Shown here in pieces: positions 12,165 to 24,225 of a stretch of DNA of 64,000 bases. The DNA is from Dipteris shenzhenensis (taxonomy: Eukaryota; Polypodiophyta; Polypodiopsida; Gleicheniales). Numbering within the stretch: the first letter of the stretch is position 1; the number at the start of each line of letters is the position of its first letter. The DNA lies in assembly GCA_047967505.1 (NCBI GenBank), contig CM106540.1. One strand, 5' to 3'. The notes beneath the pieces are model-generated. The model was given only the letters and a program-made list of their open reading frames with translations. It ran no database searches and was not told where the DNA came from. Both the position numbers and the translations under genes were made by a program.

Positions 12165-12430
12165 ACATCATGTTTAACATGTTCAATAGTTGTGGTGAAT
12201 TACAATATCATCTCCATCATGTTCAATAGTTGTGGTGAATTACAACACCCCCCCATGAATCTTTTTGGATTAACAAAGTGCATCAAAAAATGGGATGAAG
12301 AGGCTATCAATTTTCCATGAGCTTCCTTATAGGGGTCAATTGCTAATCAATCACCTCTTAGACTTGCATATCTTCAAGAACTTGGGATGTGCCATTTGGG
12401 AGCATTTAAATGGTGAGAGGGACATGTGGG
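12165..12430 (+). pseudogene. TNP2 (CACTA) transposase remnant, plus strand
   Basis: The DNA matches parts of the TNP2 gene at 47925-48620 of this window. GTTGTGGTGAATTACAA occurs twice (a local duplication at 12170-12246). Then GAAGAGGCTATC, GAGCTTCCTTAT and CATATCTTCAAGAA correspond to the TNP2 block that encodes HELPYGGQL and MHIFKN. It is a short, degenerate fragment with an internal deletion relative to the long copy. Confidence 0.7.
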
Positions 12431-12524
12431 GAGCATGAGAGTACTCGAGAGCATGTGGGGAGCATGAGAGTACTTGAGATTAGAGGTCAAGTTGAGGGAG
12501 TTGTGGCCACAAAGAAATGGTAAT

Positions 12525-12645
12525 AGGGTTGTGCTTTCAAAGGTGCCATGGACCTTCACACTAAGGGAGAGGCAATGTACTTTCTTTATAGTTAACCATG
12601 GGGGATGTTGTAATTCACCACAACTATTAAACATGATGAACATAT
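12525..12645 (-). pseudogene. TNP2 transposase remnant, minus strand
   Basis: The minus strand reads SCGELQHPPWLTIKK, which corresponds to the TNP2 core region, and the DNA matches about 47930-48045 of the long CACTA copy. It lies about 100 bp from the plus-strand remnant and in the opposite orientation, so the two form a degenerate inverted pair. Confidence 0.65.
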
Positions 12646-14640
12646 GAAGGATGGTAGCAAACAATCTTGATTGATAAGGAAAAAATCAACTATGAAGCAA
12701 ATACAATAATTTGTTAGCATAGGAAAAGCTACCTAAAATGCCTATTAACAATAGAGTTAACGTGCAAGAATTTCCAAAATACTAAAAGGGCTATTGGTAA
12801 ACATGAGTTTTCAGATCTACAATCTTCATAACATCATTTCGTATGCAAAGAGAGCTACCAAGTGCTATTGATAAACATGAGTTTCAATCTTTATAATGAC
12901 ATTTTGTATGGAAAGAGAGCCTATGCTAGCAGCAAATCGATCAACGTGTATAACAATAACAAATCCATCGTAGCATTTCACAAGAGTTTTGAATGGGCAT
13001 TTCCTATTTTGTTCTAGGGATAGCATGTCGTCAATGAAGTTGAATCCTACACATCTGATGAAATGATTGTCAACACTGCGCTGAGTACCTGCATGAGCTC
13101 CATGAGACTATGGGTTGCAATGTACCTGAGATGAAAGTAGCGAGCGACCAATGTAGAACCATTGGGGCCTATTATCCTACCAAAGGTCCTATTAAGGACT
13201 TCAAATATTCAATGTGGGATACTTATTTGATCCCTCAAGGGTCATTGATTTATTTCCATAGACGAGTTCCAACTACCATGCAAGGGATGATAGAAAATGA
13301 GGATATCCATTAAGGGACCTTCAAATCCCCTGGAAATGCCTTGATGAATATTGATGGGATATTTTATTTTGGATGTTTGTGTATTGAGTGGTCTTAAAAT
13401 TTGGCTTTTCCCCATTTGAAACCTTTTCAATGCTTATAAAATTCTAAAGAACATAAGTATACAACATCACCAAGCTAAAGAATTAAAAAGTGTAAGTATT
13501 TTATCAAGAAAATTTTTAATCAATTTCGTATTATAAATAAATTCTTAGCAAGGTTATGAGATTATTATTACAACAAATGGCATTAAAAAGCTCATGTATT
13601 AACCAATAGTGATGCTTAAATATCAATACTAGAAACCTATGGTCTCATTCTAGAATATCCACATGTTATGATGCATAGAGTCAGTTTATTTAATGTTCAT
13701 GAGAAAATGCTTTTTTTTTTTGCATAATTGTCCACAAAATGATTTGAGATGCAATGGGCCATAATGGAATGGAATGGAAATAGCTTGCAAGGAAAAGATT
13801 TTTATGACAACTTTTTAAAGTTTTTCTTTATCTAGTTGTTTGTGATAAGTGATAAATTTTCTTTTGGTGAGAAAATTTCATTTGGTGAAATCAAATGCAC
13901 AATGAAAATTGTTTCTAATTATGTTCCATTTTAAAATATCAAAGAAAATAGGAACCTAACATATTTTATTAGTTATTATGATGTACATAGTTCTCACTAT
14001 TACTTCATGTCATAGTACTTGGCATTACCTGTAAGGTTCACTTCAACTTTGTTGTCTTTACTTTCTCATAGAGTCACTTGATACCCAAGGTATCATTCAT
14101 GACTTTTCATATGCTTATATGTGACTGTATGTAGGTTATATCTAAAAGGCTTGAGTTTAGAAGGTAGATGTTGAGAGAATGGAGAAATAGTTGTGAATGC
14201 TCAATGTCGATCTAATGTTTCAGAAGATGTGTTAGACTCCCTTAAAAATAAAACAAGGGTAATGGGACATATCTCATGTTCAACTAAGGGTGGATTGTTA
14301 TGATGTAAAGCATAAGTGAAGCTTATAAGTATCCTTTTGAGGTTCAATATACAAATTTATAAGAACAAAATAAGGGCTTTCAACTTCCTTTCAATGGGAA
14401 AAGAAGCAGAGGAATAAGGACGAATAGAGATATAGAGGAAAAAGGATATAGTTGTTTAGAAGGGAGGTACATCTGTATAGGTAAATGAGTTTTTTGGGGA
14501 AGTAGTGAGCATAGGTGCTTCTAGTATTCATTACTATGTATACCCCCATGCATCTTCATAATGATGGGAATTGAATCTTTGGATGTTGCAAGATCCTGTA
14601 CTCAATACTATTAAGTTATACTTTTTGAAAAAAAAATGTT
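12646..14640. other. AT-rich intergenic DNA, no gene seen
   Basis: Only short frames without recognisable domains are present. A pair of imperfect direct repeats containing GCTACCAAGTGCTATTG-like strings lies at about 12780-12900. A plus-strand frame at 13110-13313 has no recognisable family. Confidence 0.4.
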
Positions 14641-15115
14641 AGTACTGATGTTGCTTTGAGATTCACAATATATCTCTAGGCACATAGCAACCCTTTTGTG
14701 AGAATTATTAATTACATGATCGTTATATAAGAAATTCAATTGATGAAAAGGAAGAAACTAAATTAGATTCAATTTTAATGGGGTGCCAGGCTCCTTTACA
14801 TGATCACATGCTACGAGCATGCTACCAAAATTTGGAAACAACATTGCCATTGTGACAATGTAACACATGTTTCATTAAGGAAAGTCAATCCTTTTGATTT
14901 CTTATGCATAGACTGTTTGTCATACTTGATTCAAAAAATTAAAATACATTGATTCATTTTTTCATCACACTTTTCATGACAACTTACAAGTTTAAAAGTG
15001 CTAAAGCATAATTGTGGAGGATAAATATAAAATTTCTCTCTCTTATTTTGGTAGAAAAGTGATTGACAATACCATCATGATGAAAACTAGGATCTAATGG
15101 TAAATTACAACTTAC
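14640..15115. repeat. Segmental duplication, copy A
   Basis: This interval aligns with 15985-16070 plus 16506-16850. Shared strings include ATATCTCTAG, ATCACATGCTAC and AAAAAGTGATTG-type ends. Copy A lacks the LINE that splits copy B. Divergence by many substitutions and indels points to an old duplication. Confidence 0.7.
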
Positions 15116-15513
15116 TATTTTTCTAGGGGGAGTCATTTTCATGACCAATATCTCTCCATGGGATTTGCAATTTCATTGCCATCACCCTAGGATGTTGCAA
15201 TTAGTAGTGTCATTTGGCATTGGCATAACATGCCATTTAACTTATTTTAGAACATGTGAACTATAGATGCTATGCATGAACGGTCATAAAAGAGAATTAA
15301 TAGTCAATCGGATAGAGAATGCTTAAAGTTCATAGATCAATAACTAAATTGCATTCTTGTTGCCTAGCATTGACTCCCCATTTAGCTTTCTTGTATTATG
15401 ATCACAGGCCCTTTTCTTACAAGATTTGAGACTTCTTTCATTTCTCTAATACTACTCTTAGATAAACCTATAGGTAGATTATGCTTCTTTACTATCAACA
15501 GATCACATTTAAG

Positions 15514-15681
15514 AGGTTTGATGGGGAAACCACAATGCCAAAACAACATTCTATCCTACATAGTGTCAAATCACTAGCGATCCCAAAGATCATAAAAAGG
15601 TTTGGTGGGGAAACCACAATGCTAAAACAACATTCTAACCTACATAGTTTCAATTCACTAGCGATCCCAAAGATTGCACAA
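15514..15681. repeat. 84-bp tandem duplication
   Basis: Copy one is 15514-15597 and copy two is 15598-15681. Both begin AGGTTTG and contain GGGGAAACCACAATG and ACTAGCGATCCCAAAGAT. A few substitutions separate them. Confidence 0.9.
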
Positions 15682-15984
15682 AGAACGATGTAGCTTCTCT
15701 TACACCGCCTTAGATATTGCTCCATCTTCAATTGAAAATTTGATAGGTTCCTGCAAAGGTGCCAAGCAGATTTTCTCTTTGATGTGATCTCAGGGCTTGA
15801 TTCAATAAGGTAGCCACAAAATGGATGATTGTGTCCATGGTTTTGGTCCAATAAGGCAGAAGATATATGATTAGTAGCTCTTCCTTGAGTGAAATGCATT
15901 TTCATAATAATAGGGTTGTAAGGGAATCACATCTTCAAATTTTTGGAGAATTCGAGAGCATACTATAGTACAATTATAGGTACA

Positions 15985-16850
15985 ACAGATGTTTCTTTGA
16001 GATTTAAAATATATCTCTAGCCACATGGCATCTCTTTTGTAAGAATTATTGCTTCATGGTGGTCAAATGAGAACTTCAACTAATTTTATTTTATTTTATT
16101 GCAAAAAGAGACTTCTATTAAGTATTAAAGAAAAACTGTTAGAGAAATCTCCATACGGGATACATCATGCAATGCACGAAAAGCTCAAGAGCCAAAAAGA
16201 AAGGATTGAGGCTGATAGTGCCATCTCAATCTAGTAGAAACCTTCGAGAAAAAGGGAGAACCCCTCCAAACTCGAAGAAATATAGTCCTTCTAGAAAAGG
16301 CTGCCCATGAAGGGCCCTGCATACTAGCCCATATGGCTATCAAAGTGTGAACCGTGTCAGTCCAAATACCTGTGAACACCTGTGATGGGTGTATCTGGGT
16401 GCCATCCAAGGCCTCAGTACATCTGGCTCTCCAAATGTGCCAAGAGGAAATGCTAGCCAAAATCTCCCAAGAGGTGTCCACTGAAACATGAGAACTTCAA
16501 CTAATGACAAGGAGGAAACTAGAAAATATTCAAGCTTGATGGGGATGATCCTTTATACAATCACATGCTACACAAAATTTGAAAACAAAATTGCCACATA
16601 GATGATGATAAGAGAACACATGTTTCATAATTAAAATCCCAACTTTTAATTTTATTAAGCATTAAATGCTTGCAATACTTGATTTTCAAAAAGAAAATAT
16701 ATTAATTTGATTTTCATCACTTTGCATTATATGTTTAGAAGAGAAAAAGCATAATAGTGTGGAGGATAAATGTTAAAGTTATTTCTCTTTTTTTTGTAGA
16801 AAAGTGATTGTTGACAGTCCCATCACCATGGGGATTAGGATGGATCATGT
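15985..16850. repeat. Segmental duplication, copy B, interrupted by a LINE
   Basis: Aligns with 14640-15115 on both sides of the LINE insertion at 16085-16487. The right part contains AGCATAATAGTGTGGAGGAT, matching AGCATAATTGTGGAGGAT in copy A. Confidence 0.7.
16085..16487 (-). mobile_element. 5'-truncated LINE with 18-bp target duplication
   Basis: An 18-bp direct repeat, ATGAGAACTTCAACTAAT, flanks the insert at 16067-16084 and 16488-16505. The minus strand reads a LINE-like C-terminal stretch (ISSWHIWRARCTEAL, then HPSQVFTGIW), as found after the reverse transcriptase of plant LINEs. The 3' end on the minus strand is an A-rich (TAAAA)n tail at 16085-16100. Tail, target duplication and 5' truncation are the marks of target-primed reverse transcription. 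The segmental copy at 14640-15115 lacks the insert. Confidence 0.85.
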
Positions 16851-16851
16851 G

Positions 16852-16916
16852 TGTGCATGTGTGCATGTGTGAATGCATTTGTATGTGTGTGTGCACATGC
16901 ACGTGCTTGCACGCAC

Positions 16917-16980
<64 letters not shown>
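16852..16980. repeat. Microsatellite (GT)n-(GA)n
   Basis: An imperfect TGTGTGCA tract (from 16852) leads into a pure GT run and then a GA run (16918-16980). Confidence 0.95.
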
Positions 16981-16983
<3 letters not shown>

Positions 16984-19945
16984 TCAAGACTCAGCATAGC
17001 TTTACTTAGTGTTTTCTTTTATAACATGGATTAAGTTTTGTTTTTGGAGTGTCTTGCTTGAAAAAAATTAGCCACCTAGCAAGTATAATATAATAATTAC
17101 CATGTTGGATTCTTTTCCATAATAAATCCTATCTCCCACTAGAAATATGTGAATGGATATGTTTTGGGATCTTGAGATTGACATTGCCATTACCATAGAA
17201 AGTTGGAAACTAGCATGCCTTGGTACATTTTAGCTCACTCTCTTTTTTTGGTCATTTTTGTGGGCATTATCTCTTCAAAGGTAAATAATTCAAGGATCTA
17301 TCAATTCTATCTCGATACCTCAAACCTCTTCTACACATTAAGCATTGTCTTCCAAGGTCTACCTACTACTAAGAGCCAAATCACTTTGGTTCCCTTTTTT
17401 CAAATCCACTACTTGCATGTGAGATGGAACTTTAGGATTTTCTCATGATTACTTTGCCAAGTGTGTTAGTTGTATTCACATTTGGCTAGAAATGGAAAGC
17501 CTAGGGAGCCTATTGAGAGCAAGGATGAATAGGTAGATTATTGCAAGACTAGGGCTCAAGTTACAAGTTGATCTTGTGCCATGTTGTTTTTTCTTCTCTT
17601 TTTTCTATAAGGGTGCCGCTTGCCAAATTTTTCCAGATCAATTCTTTATTTTTTGTTTGACTCAACTTCTTTTCAAAAAATTTTCATTGCTTTTATTGAC
17701 CAACTAGATGCTTGATAAAGCTTACGACAACGTTTTAAATGTTGGGTTTTACTACTAAGACCAAAATTTGCCATTGTGTCGCAACCTATGCCAACGAAAC
17801 CTTTTTGGGGTTGGAAATGAAAATGATAGATGGCAATGCACACTAATGGAATCTATCAAGGTGGGCCATTTTGCATGTGCAATTGATGCTTAAAACTAAA
17901 AGGTGCTTATTCGACCCATATCATTGGTTGGTTTTGTGACCCACAGCCTCGTTTCTTTTGAATTCTAGCTTTTAAAGAATAGTTGCAAAAGACGAGTCAT
18001 TCTATAGCTTATCCTAATTCCTTGAATGGAAATAATTGATTAGTGGTAATTGAAAGTTTGAGGTCGTAATTCAGGTTGAGTGGATTAAGGTTTCCCTCAA
18101 ATATCCATGTACATGACTCCTGCCAGATTTTTACTTCAATTTTATTGAAATGGACTAATCCTCTCTTTCCTCAAGTCTTCACCAGCACCTTCCTTCCATT
18201 GCAATCTCCTCCTATGTCCACACTCTTCCCTCTTGATTCTCAATGACTTGCTCCTCAACCCTTCTGCTTCATCATTTTGGTATATTTGAATTATTGTTTT
18301 CTTCAAGTTTAGTTACTTTTGTATTATCATTTTTCTCAATTTAGTATACTTTCTATGCTTGCTTGCCATGAGGCCACTTGAGCTCTTAAATTAGGTTTAG
18401 TGTCATCCATGATGATGGGAAAGCTCCAAAAACTATTGAAAATTTTCACTCTCGAGCTCACTTAGATGCAAGATTTAATGGCGACAATCAACTCTCTGGG
18501 GTCATTAGATGTTAACCCTATATAAAGGCCTATTTGTTAAATCCTTATCTGTGAATATTGTATGATCAAGAGACACCCTTGTTCTATATAAAATTTGCAA
18601 CTTTTTTCAAAATACTTTCTATGAAACCCCTTGCAAATATAATTTGGTTAAAAACATGATTTAAAACTATCCTTTTGTTGAACTCATGATAAAATCTTAT
18701 TTCTTCTATATGTGACCTGCATGAGGATCAACTACAATGTGGTGGGAAAGCCTTGAGGATTGTTACATAGATTGCTAGGATCAACTCAGAAAGATCAAGA
18801 TTGATATAGTTTTGTAGTCAGCCCTATGAGCCTATCAGACATAATCAGCCATGTAGTTATATAATACCATTAGCCATTAAATCAACACTACATGTAACAA
18901 CCCAGCATAATCAATCTTAGAGACTTGGTACTGAGTCTCAAACAAATTGCCAACTCTATGAGAAATCATGATTGTATTGGAGCTTATACTATCCACCCCT
19001 CCATAGGCATTGAAGATCATCCATCCCTCATGCTCTGTTTTAATCTAGAAGGACCCACCAGATCTTGACTTCTTGCCTTCACATAGACTAATTTTGCTTT
19101 GAAGTAGTTTTTGCACCCTTGACTCCTGTTTGTTGACAAGGTGCTAGGACTTGACATGCTAAGATGTGGATTATATCCACGTTCATTCCTTGAAATATAA
19201 CAACTGTTAAACCTATCTTGTGATAGATTTCATTTCATAGGAATATTGTTTGGTTGATTCTTCCCAAAATTTTCCCATCAAACAATGCTCTGATGTCCAT
19301 AACTCTTAACTCATTGATGCCTGCCATATACACCTTGTTGAAGAGTCCTTCTAGAGCTATTGGACCTAGACTTTGCCAATAGTAGAGAAGTCAATTATAA
19401 GGTGTTTACCAATTTTTGTAGCTGAATGTGGTCACCATGGGGGTCATTGGGACAAGTTTGATCTTCCTATACGGTGTACACTACAATGCCCCAGCTTCCT
19501 CTACCTCCTTCATGATGATCCCAAAAGAGATGTATATCCCTGATGCTCGCCCCTTTTTCCAAATGATTGTTTGCATTCATAAGTTGTGCCTCGATGAAAT
19601 CGTTTACAAGAATACCATATTTTGTCGATAGTACTCCATAACCCACTTTTTGTGTTGCCTCATGATGCAATGATCTATATGGGAACAAGTTAGAGTTTTT
19701 TAATTGATGTTATCCTAAAAAGTAATGTGAATCTGAATAGCATGGGTCTTAAATTCCACCTTTGGGTTGTCATGCTTGATTCCCTCTTTCTTTGCTAAGA
19801 TATTAAAAAGGAGAGATTGATTGTATAGCTATACATATATCACATGGAGTTAAAATGAAGCAGCAAATGCTACTGTGAGGAGCAAAAAGAATTTGAAGAA
19901 TTAAGAAGACTAGCTCATCGAGTGGCTTTAGAGGACTAGCTCATA
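16981..19945. other. Intergenic DNA, no gene seen
   Basis: AT-rich sequence with only short, unrecognised frames on both strands. A minus-strand stretch near 19467-19760 has a faint resemblance to the end of a copia polyprotein, too weak to call. Confidence 0.35.
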
Positions 19946-19949
19946 GGCA

Positions 19950-20120
19950 CATATCCCTCTCCATAGGATCTGGAGCTCCTGTATCAATGGTGCCATGTAC
20001 ACGTCCGTATTCTTCATGTTGTACTTTTGGCGCAAGGAGGGCAAGCATAAGTTGTCCCTTCTTTATTTTTAGCTATGGTGGGATGTTGAAATTCACCAAA
20101 ACTATGGGGCATGTTGGGAT
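19950..20120 (-). pseudogene. TNP2 transposase remnant
   Basis: The DNA aligns to the reverse complement of about 47925-48080 of the long CACTA copy. Shared strings include GGTGCCATGTACACGTCC, GGTGGGAT and AATTCACCA-AACTATGG. It covers the core region around the VYMAPLIEEL block. Only this short piece is recognisable. Confidence 0.7.
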
Positions 20121-22075
20121 TAACCAAAACTAGGGTAAGGTGGTTACGGGAGGCACCTACTCTAGCAAAATTTTCATTTTTCATTGGAAAGTGTTGTTTA
20201 CTTACTTCCTCTTCAATGGAAGGGTATCTCTAAGTTCCTTAATGTGGGCCCTCATTGTGTCTCATGTAGGGGTAAGGTTTCTCATGTTTTTTGGTAGTGC
20301 ACTTTGGGACGGAGGGTTGGATGAAGATTCAAGCCGCCGTTAGGAGGGTAGGGTTGTCGCATATGTTTTTGTTGCAAGGTTGTTTTCAACATTGCTTAAT
20401 GGGAGACATAATGGGGTTCCCTTCTTTAGCATTACAACACAGGCTTTGTACTCTATCTAATCTTGTTGAAACTTAATGATTTTCAAGCATAGGAAGCTGA
20501 TGGGAAGAGAAATCGAGGTGACACTATCAAAAGGACCTGTGCATCAGTAATGGTAGATAGTTTTAGAGAGGTAGTATCTGAGATCTTGTTTTTGATTGCT
20601 GAAGATTTGGAGTAAGGCTTGGGATCTTGCTTTAAGAGTGTTTATAGGGCTATATCCCTATTTTGCCCTGCTAAGGGTCTACGAGATTGGGTAATCAGGG
20701 TTGATGCCCTCTATTTTCATCCTTCTAGTCAAGTTGATTTCATTGGATTCTAATTGTAGTTAGAGTGCTAAATACGTTCTCAATCACTTTATTTTTAGCG
20801 TTAGTGTTAATTTACGTTTTATATGTTTTATCCATTAGTATGTTAGGAGCTCCCTTAGGCCCCCTCTTCTTTAAACACTATTGTAGATTGTTTGGGAAAT
20901 TTCAAATGTTTCTCCTTAAAAATTCTCTCAAAAATAGGGGAAATTCGGTTGTTTTTAAAAAATGTGCATAAACTTTATGATAGCAATTTATCAAAAGGCT
21001 AAGATCTACAGTATTTTAGGTTCTTGAAATACTTTATTACATAGAATATACAATATTAACTAAAACTAGACACTCGAACTTCTCATTTTAGGATGCAAGG
21101 AAACTATAATGAAAAAGTATGTAATTCAATACACTAAAAGATATTAGAACATATGAGTAAATGAAACATTATTGAAAATTTTCACTTTTTTTATTGAATT
21201 GGCTCTAGTGCTTTGTACATACACTTAATTCTCTCTAAAGTTCTTGCAATTTGAATTAATTGTTTCTTTTACATGCACATATGATGCCTCAAATTTATTA
21301 AATTTATGAAATGATCATGCTTGAAATCATGAAGATCATAAGATAAGTGCAGCAATTCAAATTTTAGTTCCATACTCTAAAAGATAAGGAATGAAACTAT
21401 TATATACATCATAATTTATATTTGTCATTTAAGTTTGTTAAAATTTTGAATTACTAAATATTACATTGTTTGCTACATCAAAGATGGCTTGGCTTATTCA
21501 TCCTTGAGACACAACAAAGTACTTCTCTTGACATAAAAGAGATATGCAACATATTGCAAATGCTTTGGGGAACATTTACAATTACCCAAAAATTTTGCAT
21601 TTTACACGATAACGAACAAAATTTAAGAAATAATAAACAAAATTGAAGTATTCATTAACCACATTGAACTTATAACATGAAGTTGTATATCTATCTCATT
21701 GAATTCATGGTAAGAATACTTGACTCTCCTTATGTCACACCAGTATTAAATACAAAAATAAATTGAATATGGCACAAGCTAACTGCTTTTTACATCGTGC
21801 TTTGATTTTAAAAACATGATGGTAAATTATTATGTATAAACTACCATGTAACGAAAGCAATGTTTGCAAGTTTTCACACGATTCAATAAATTTTCATGAA
21901 CTAAAATATACTATATAGTTTACATGGATATTTAAAGTACTTAAAGTTGAACTTTTGAAAGAGCTAAATCACAAAGAAAAAGAGTTCCATGCAAAAGTAG
22001 AATACTATAAAGCTGCTTTGAGACATTATAATCAATAGTAACTGCTCAAAGCATGTTTATTACAATAAAAACTTC
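20121..22075. other. AT-rich intergenic DNA, no gene seen
   Basis: No domain or long frame could be supported. The base composition becomes strongly AT-rich after about 20750. Confidence 0.4.
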
Positions 22076-23354
22076 AACATCCAAAGGTTGGTCAGGTTGT
22101 TCTTTGGATACATCACCTTGAAAAGGCATGCACTTAAAGCTTCAATTCGATGTTTTACATCAAGTTGAATCATTAATTCGATGTTTTGCATCGGTTGAAG
22201 CTCCAATTCAATGCAAATTTGATGTAAAACATCAACTTGAAGGTTTAATTTGATGATTTGCATCAAGTTGAAGCCTAGACTTGATGTGAAACATTGAAGT
22301 TGATGTTTGACATCATGTTAACACTTAAAGTTGATGTCTAAGATTAAGTTCAAGCATGAACTTAATATGCAATTTTAATTTTTGTATCATAATTTGATTT
22401 ACAAGGAAATATTACCAATTTCCATGGTTATATTGTAATCAAACTAGTTGTGCAGCCACGGGGTGGAGGGGTGCATTGGGGGGTTGAGCAACAACATCGC
22501 TAGGGGGCGTAGGGGCACCTGGCACAACAATGAGTAGAGCACGGGGGTGTAGGGGCAAAGGGGAAATAGGGGCAAGTAGGGTTGGAGATGTGCAAGGCGA
22601 GTAGGGGCACAAGGGCTTCAATGTGTTGCATCGAGTTGAAGCTTCAACTCCATGCAAAACATCAAATTGGAGCTTATAGTTTGATGTTTTAAATCAAGTT
22701 GAAGCCTCGACTTCATGTAAAAACATCACAATTTTGAAACTTCGTGATGCAAAACATCAAATTGAAGCTCGGACTTGATGTAAAACATCAAGTTAAAGGT
22801 TCAATTTGATGTTTTGCATCAAGTTAAAGCCTAGACTTTATGTAAAACATTGAAGTTCATGTTGAGTATCAAGTCAAAGCTTAAATTTGATGTCTAAACT
22901 CAAGTTCAAGCATGAACATAATATTCAATTGTAATTTTTGTTTCAAAATTTGATTTACAAAGAGAGATTATTAGTTTTCCATGCTTATATTGTAATGAAA
23001 CTAGTGGGGGTGTAAGCAATCAAAGGAGTAGCTAGGGTACATAAGGGGTATGGGTGCATGGGCATAGGATGATCAGGGGCCTAGGGGCACAAGGCGAGAA
23101 GGGGCACAAGGGCACAAGGCGAGCAGGGGCGTAGCGGGTGCAAGGACGTAGGGGACAGGGGCAAGCAAGACAGTGAGAAGGGGCTAGTATAGGGTTGACG
23201 AGGGGATGGAACAAATAAGAGGGGATGCACATCCAAGAAAGGCATGGGATGGCATAGCTAGGGGCGAGGGGGATGCTGCAACCAAGAGGTGCAACAAGGT
23301 GGAGAAGGGGATGGCAAAAAGCATCCAAAAAGTTCTCTTTAAGTGAAAATCGAG

Positions 23355-23440
23355 TGTGAAAGTACTTTATTTTTCACTTTTGCATCAAGTTAACCTCCAA
23401 CTCGATGTTTTGCAAAAGTGAAAAATAAAGTATTTTCACA
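23355..23440. repeat. 30-bp inverted repeat (hairpin)
   Basis: Left arm 23355-23384 and right arm 23411-23440 are reverse complements with one mismatch; the loop is 26 bp. Flanking bases extend the pairing imperfectly on both sides. Confidence 0.9.
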
Positions 23441-23486
23441 CCTGATTTTCATTTAAGGACATCCCCTAAAGCAATCAATTGTTTAA

Positions 23487-23925
23487 ATCACAACTTCAAG
23501 CCAAAATATCATGGAGCAAAAGTTATGATCTAAATAGTGATTGCTACTTTTTTCTTGGAAGAGGACACTCAGATTGCGTAAATAAAATTTTCAGCTTGAT
23601 AGATCATGGATTTAGATTTCGACCTTATCTACAAAGTTGTAGATATAGATTCAATATTTCTAATGCATTAAGCAGGTTTTCAATCTAAGTTTGGGATCAA
23701 AAGTTATGATCAAAAGAGTGACTACTGCTTTTTTCCTTTGCATAAATTAAATTTCAATCTAATAGATGAGGGATTCAGATTTCGACCTCTTCTACAAAGT
23801 TGTAGGTAGAAATTCAAGAGTTCCAACACATCAAAAAACTCCTTAATCAAAGTTTGGGGTCAAAAGTTTTGATCAAAATAGTGACGGCCACTTTTTTCTT
23901 GGAAGAGGTGACTTGTTGTGTCAAT
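23487..23925. repeat. About 190-bp degenerate tandem repeats
   Basis: Three successive units share AAAAGTT-TGATC, GTGA-GCTACTTTTTTC and TTTCGACCT-TCTACAAAGTTGTAG. They start near 23505, 23698 and 23863; the last is partial. Confidence 0.75.
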
Positions 23926-24225
23926 GCAAAACATCGAAATAGAGGATAACTTTACTCATAAGCAGTAGTTCCCCAAGTCATTATAAGTGCATCTATTTTT
24001 CTTTGAAGCATATCATTTGATAGTGCATTCAATCTTGAACTCGATGTTGGATATTGAGTGCAAGCTTAAACTAAATGTCAAACATCGAGTTGAAGCTTTG
24101 ACTTAATGACATCAAACATCGAGTTGAAGCTTTGACATGATGTTGGACATCGCCTTCAAGCTTGTAGTCGATGTCTTGCATCGAGTTAAAAGTGCTTAAC
24201 TTGATGTTTGGCATTTATTTAAATG

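Larger units (their letters stand above)
22080..24225. repeat. Satellite-like field of GATGTTTTGCATC-type repeats
   Basis: A short motif close to GATGTTTTGCATCAAGTTGA recurs many times in both orientations at 22085-22330, 22625-22870 and 23985-24220. A larger unit of about 0.55 kb is repeated once: 22350-22460 aligns with 22910-23010 (ATTTGATTTACAA through TTATATTGTAAT). G-rich AGGGGCACAAGG repeats follow each (22450-22620; 23000-23300). No protein domain is present; apparent frames are repeat artefacts. Confidence 0.85.

Noticed and set aside
13110-13313. Plus-strand frame at 13110-13313 as a small gene
   Set aside because: No recognisable domain, no splice context, and no support beyond 67 open codons in AT-rich intergenic DNA.
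19467-19760. Copia RNase H tail on the minus strand
   Set aside because: Only a faint likeness in broken frames; no catalytic motif could be placed.
22080-24220. Possible CRISPR-like array
   Set aside because: The motif is not separated by unique spacers of fixed length, occurs in both orientations, and sits in plant nuclear DNA.
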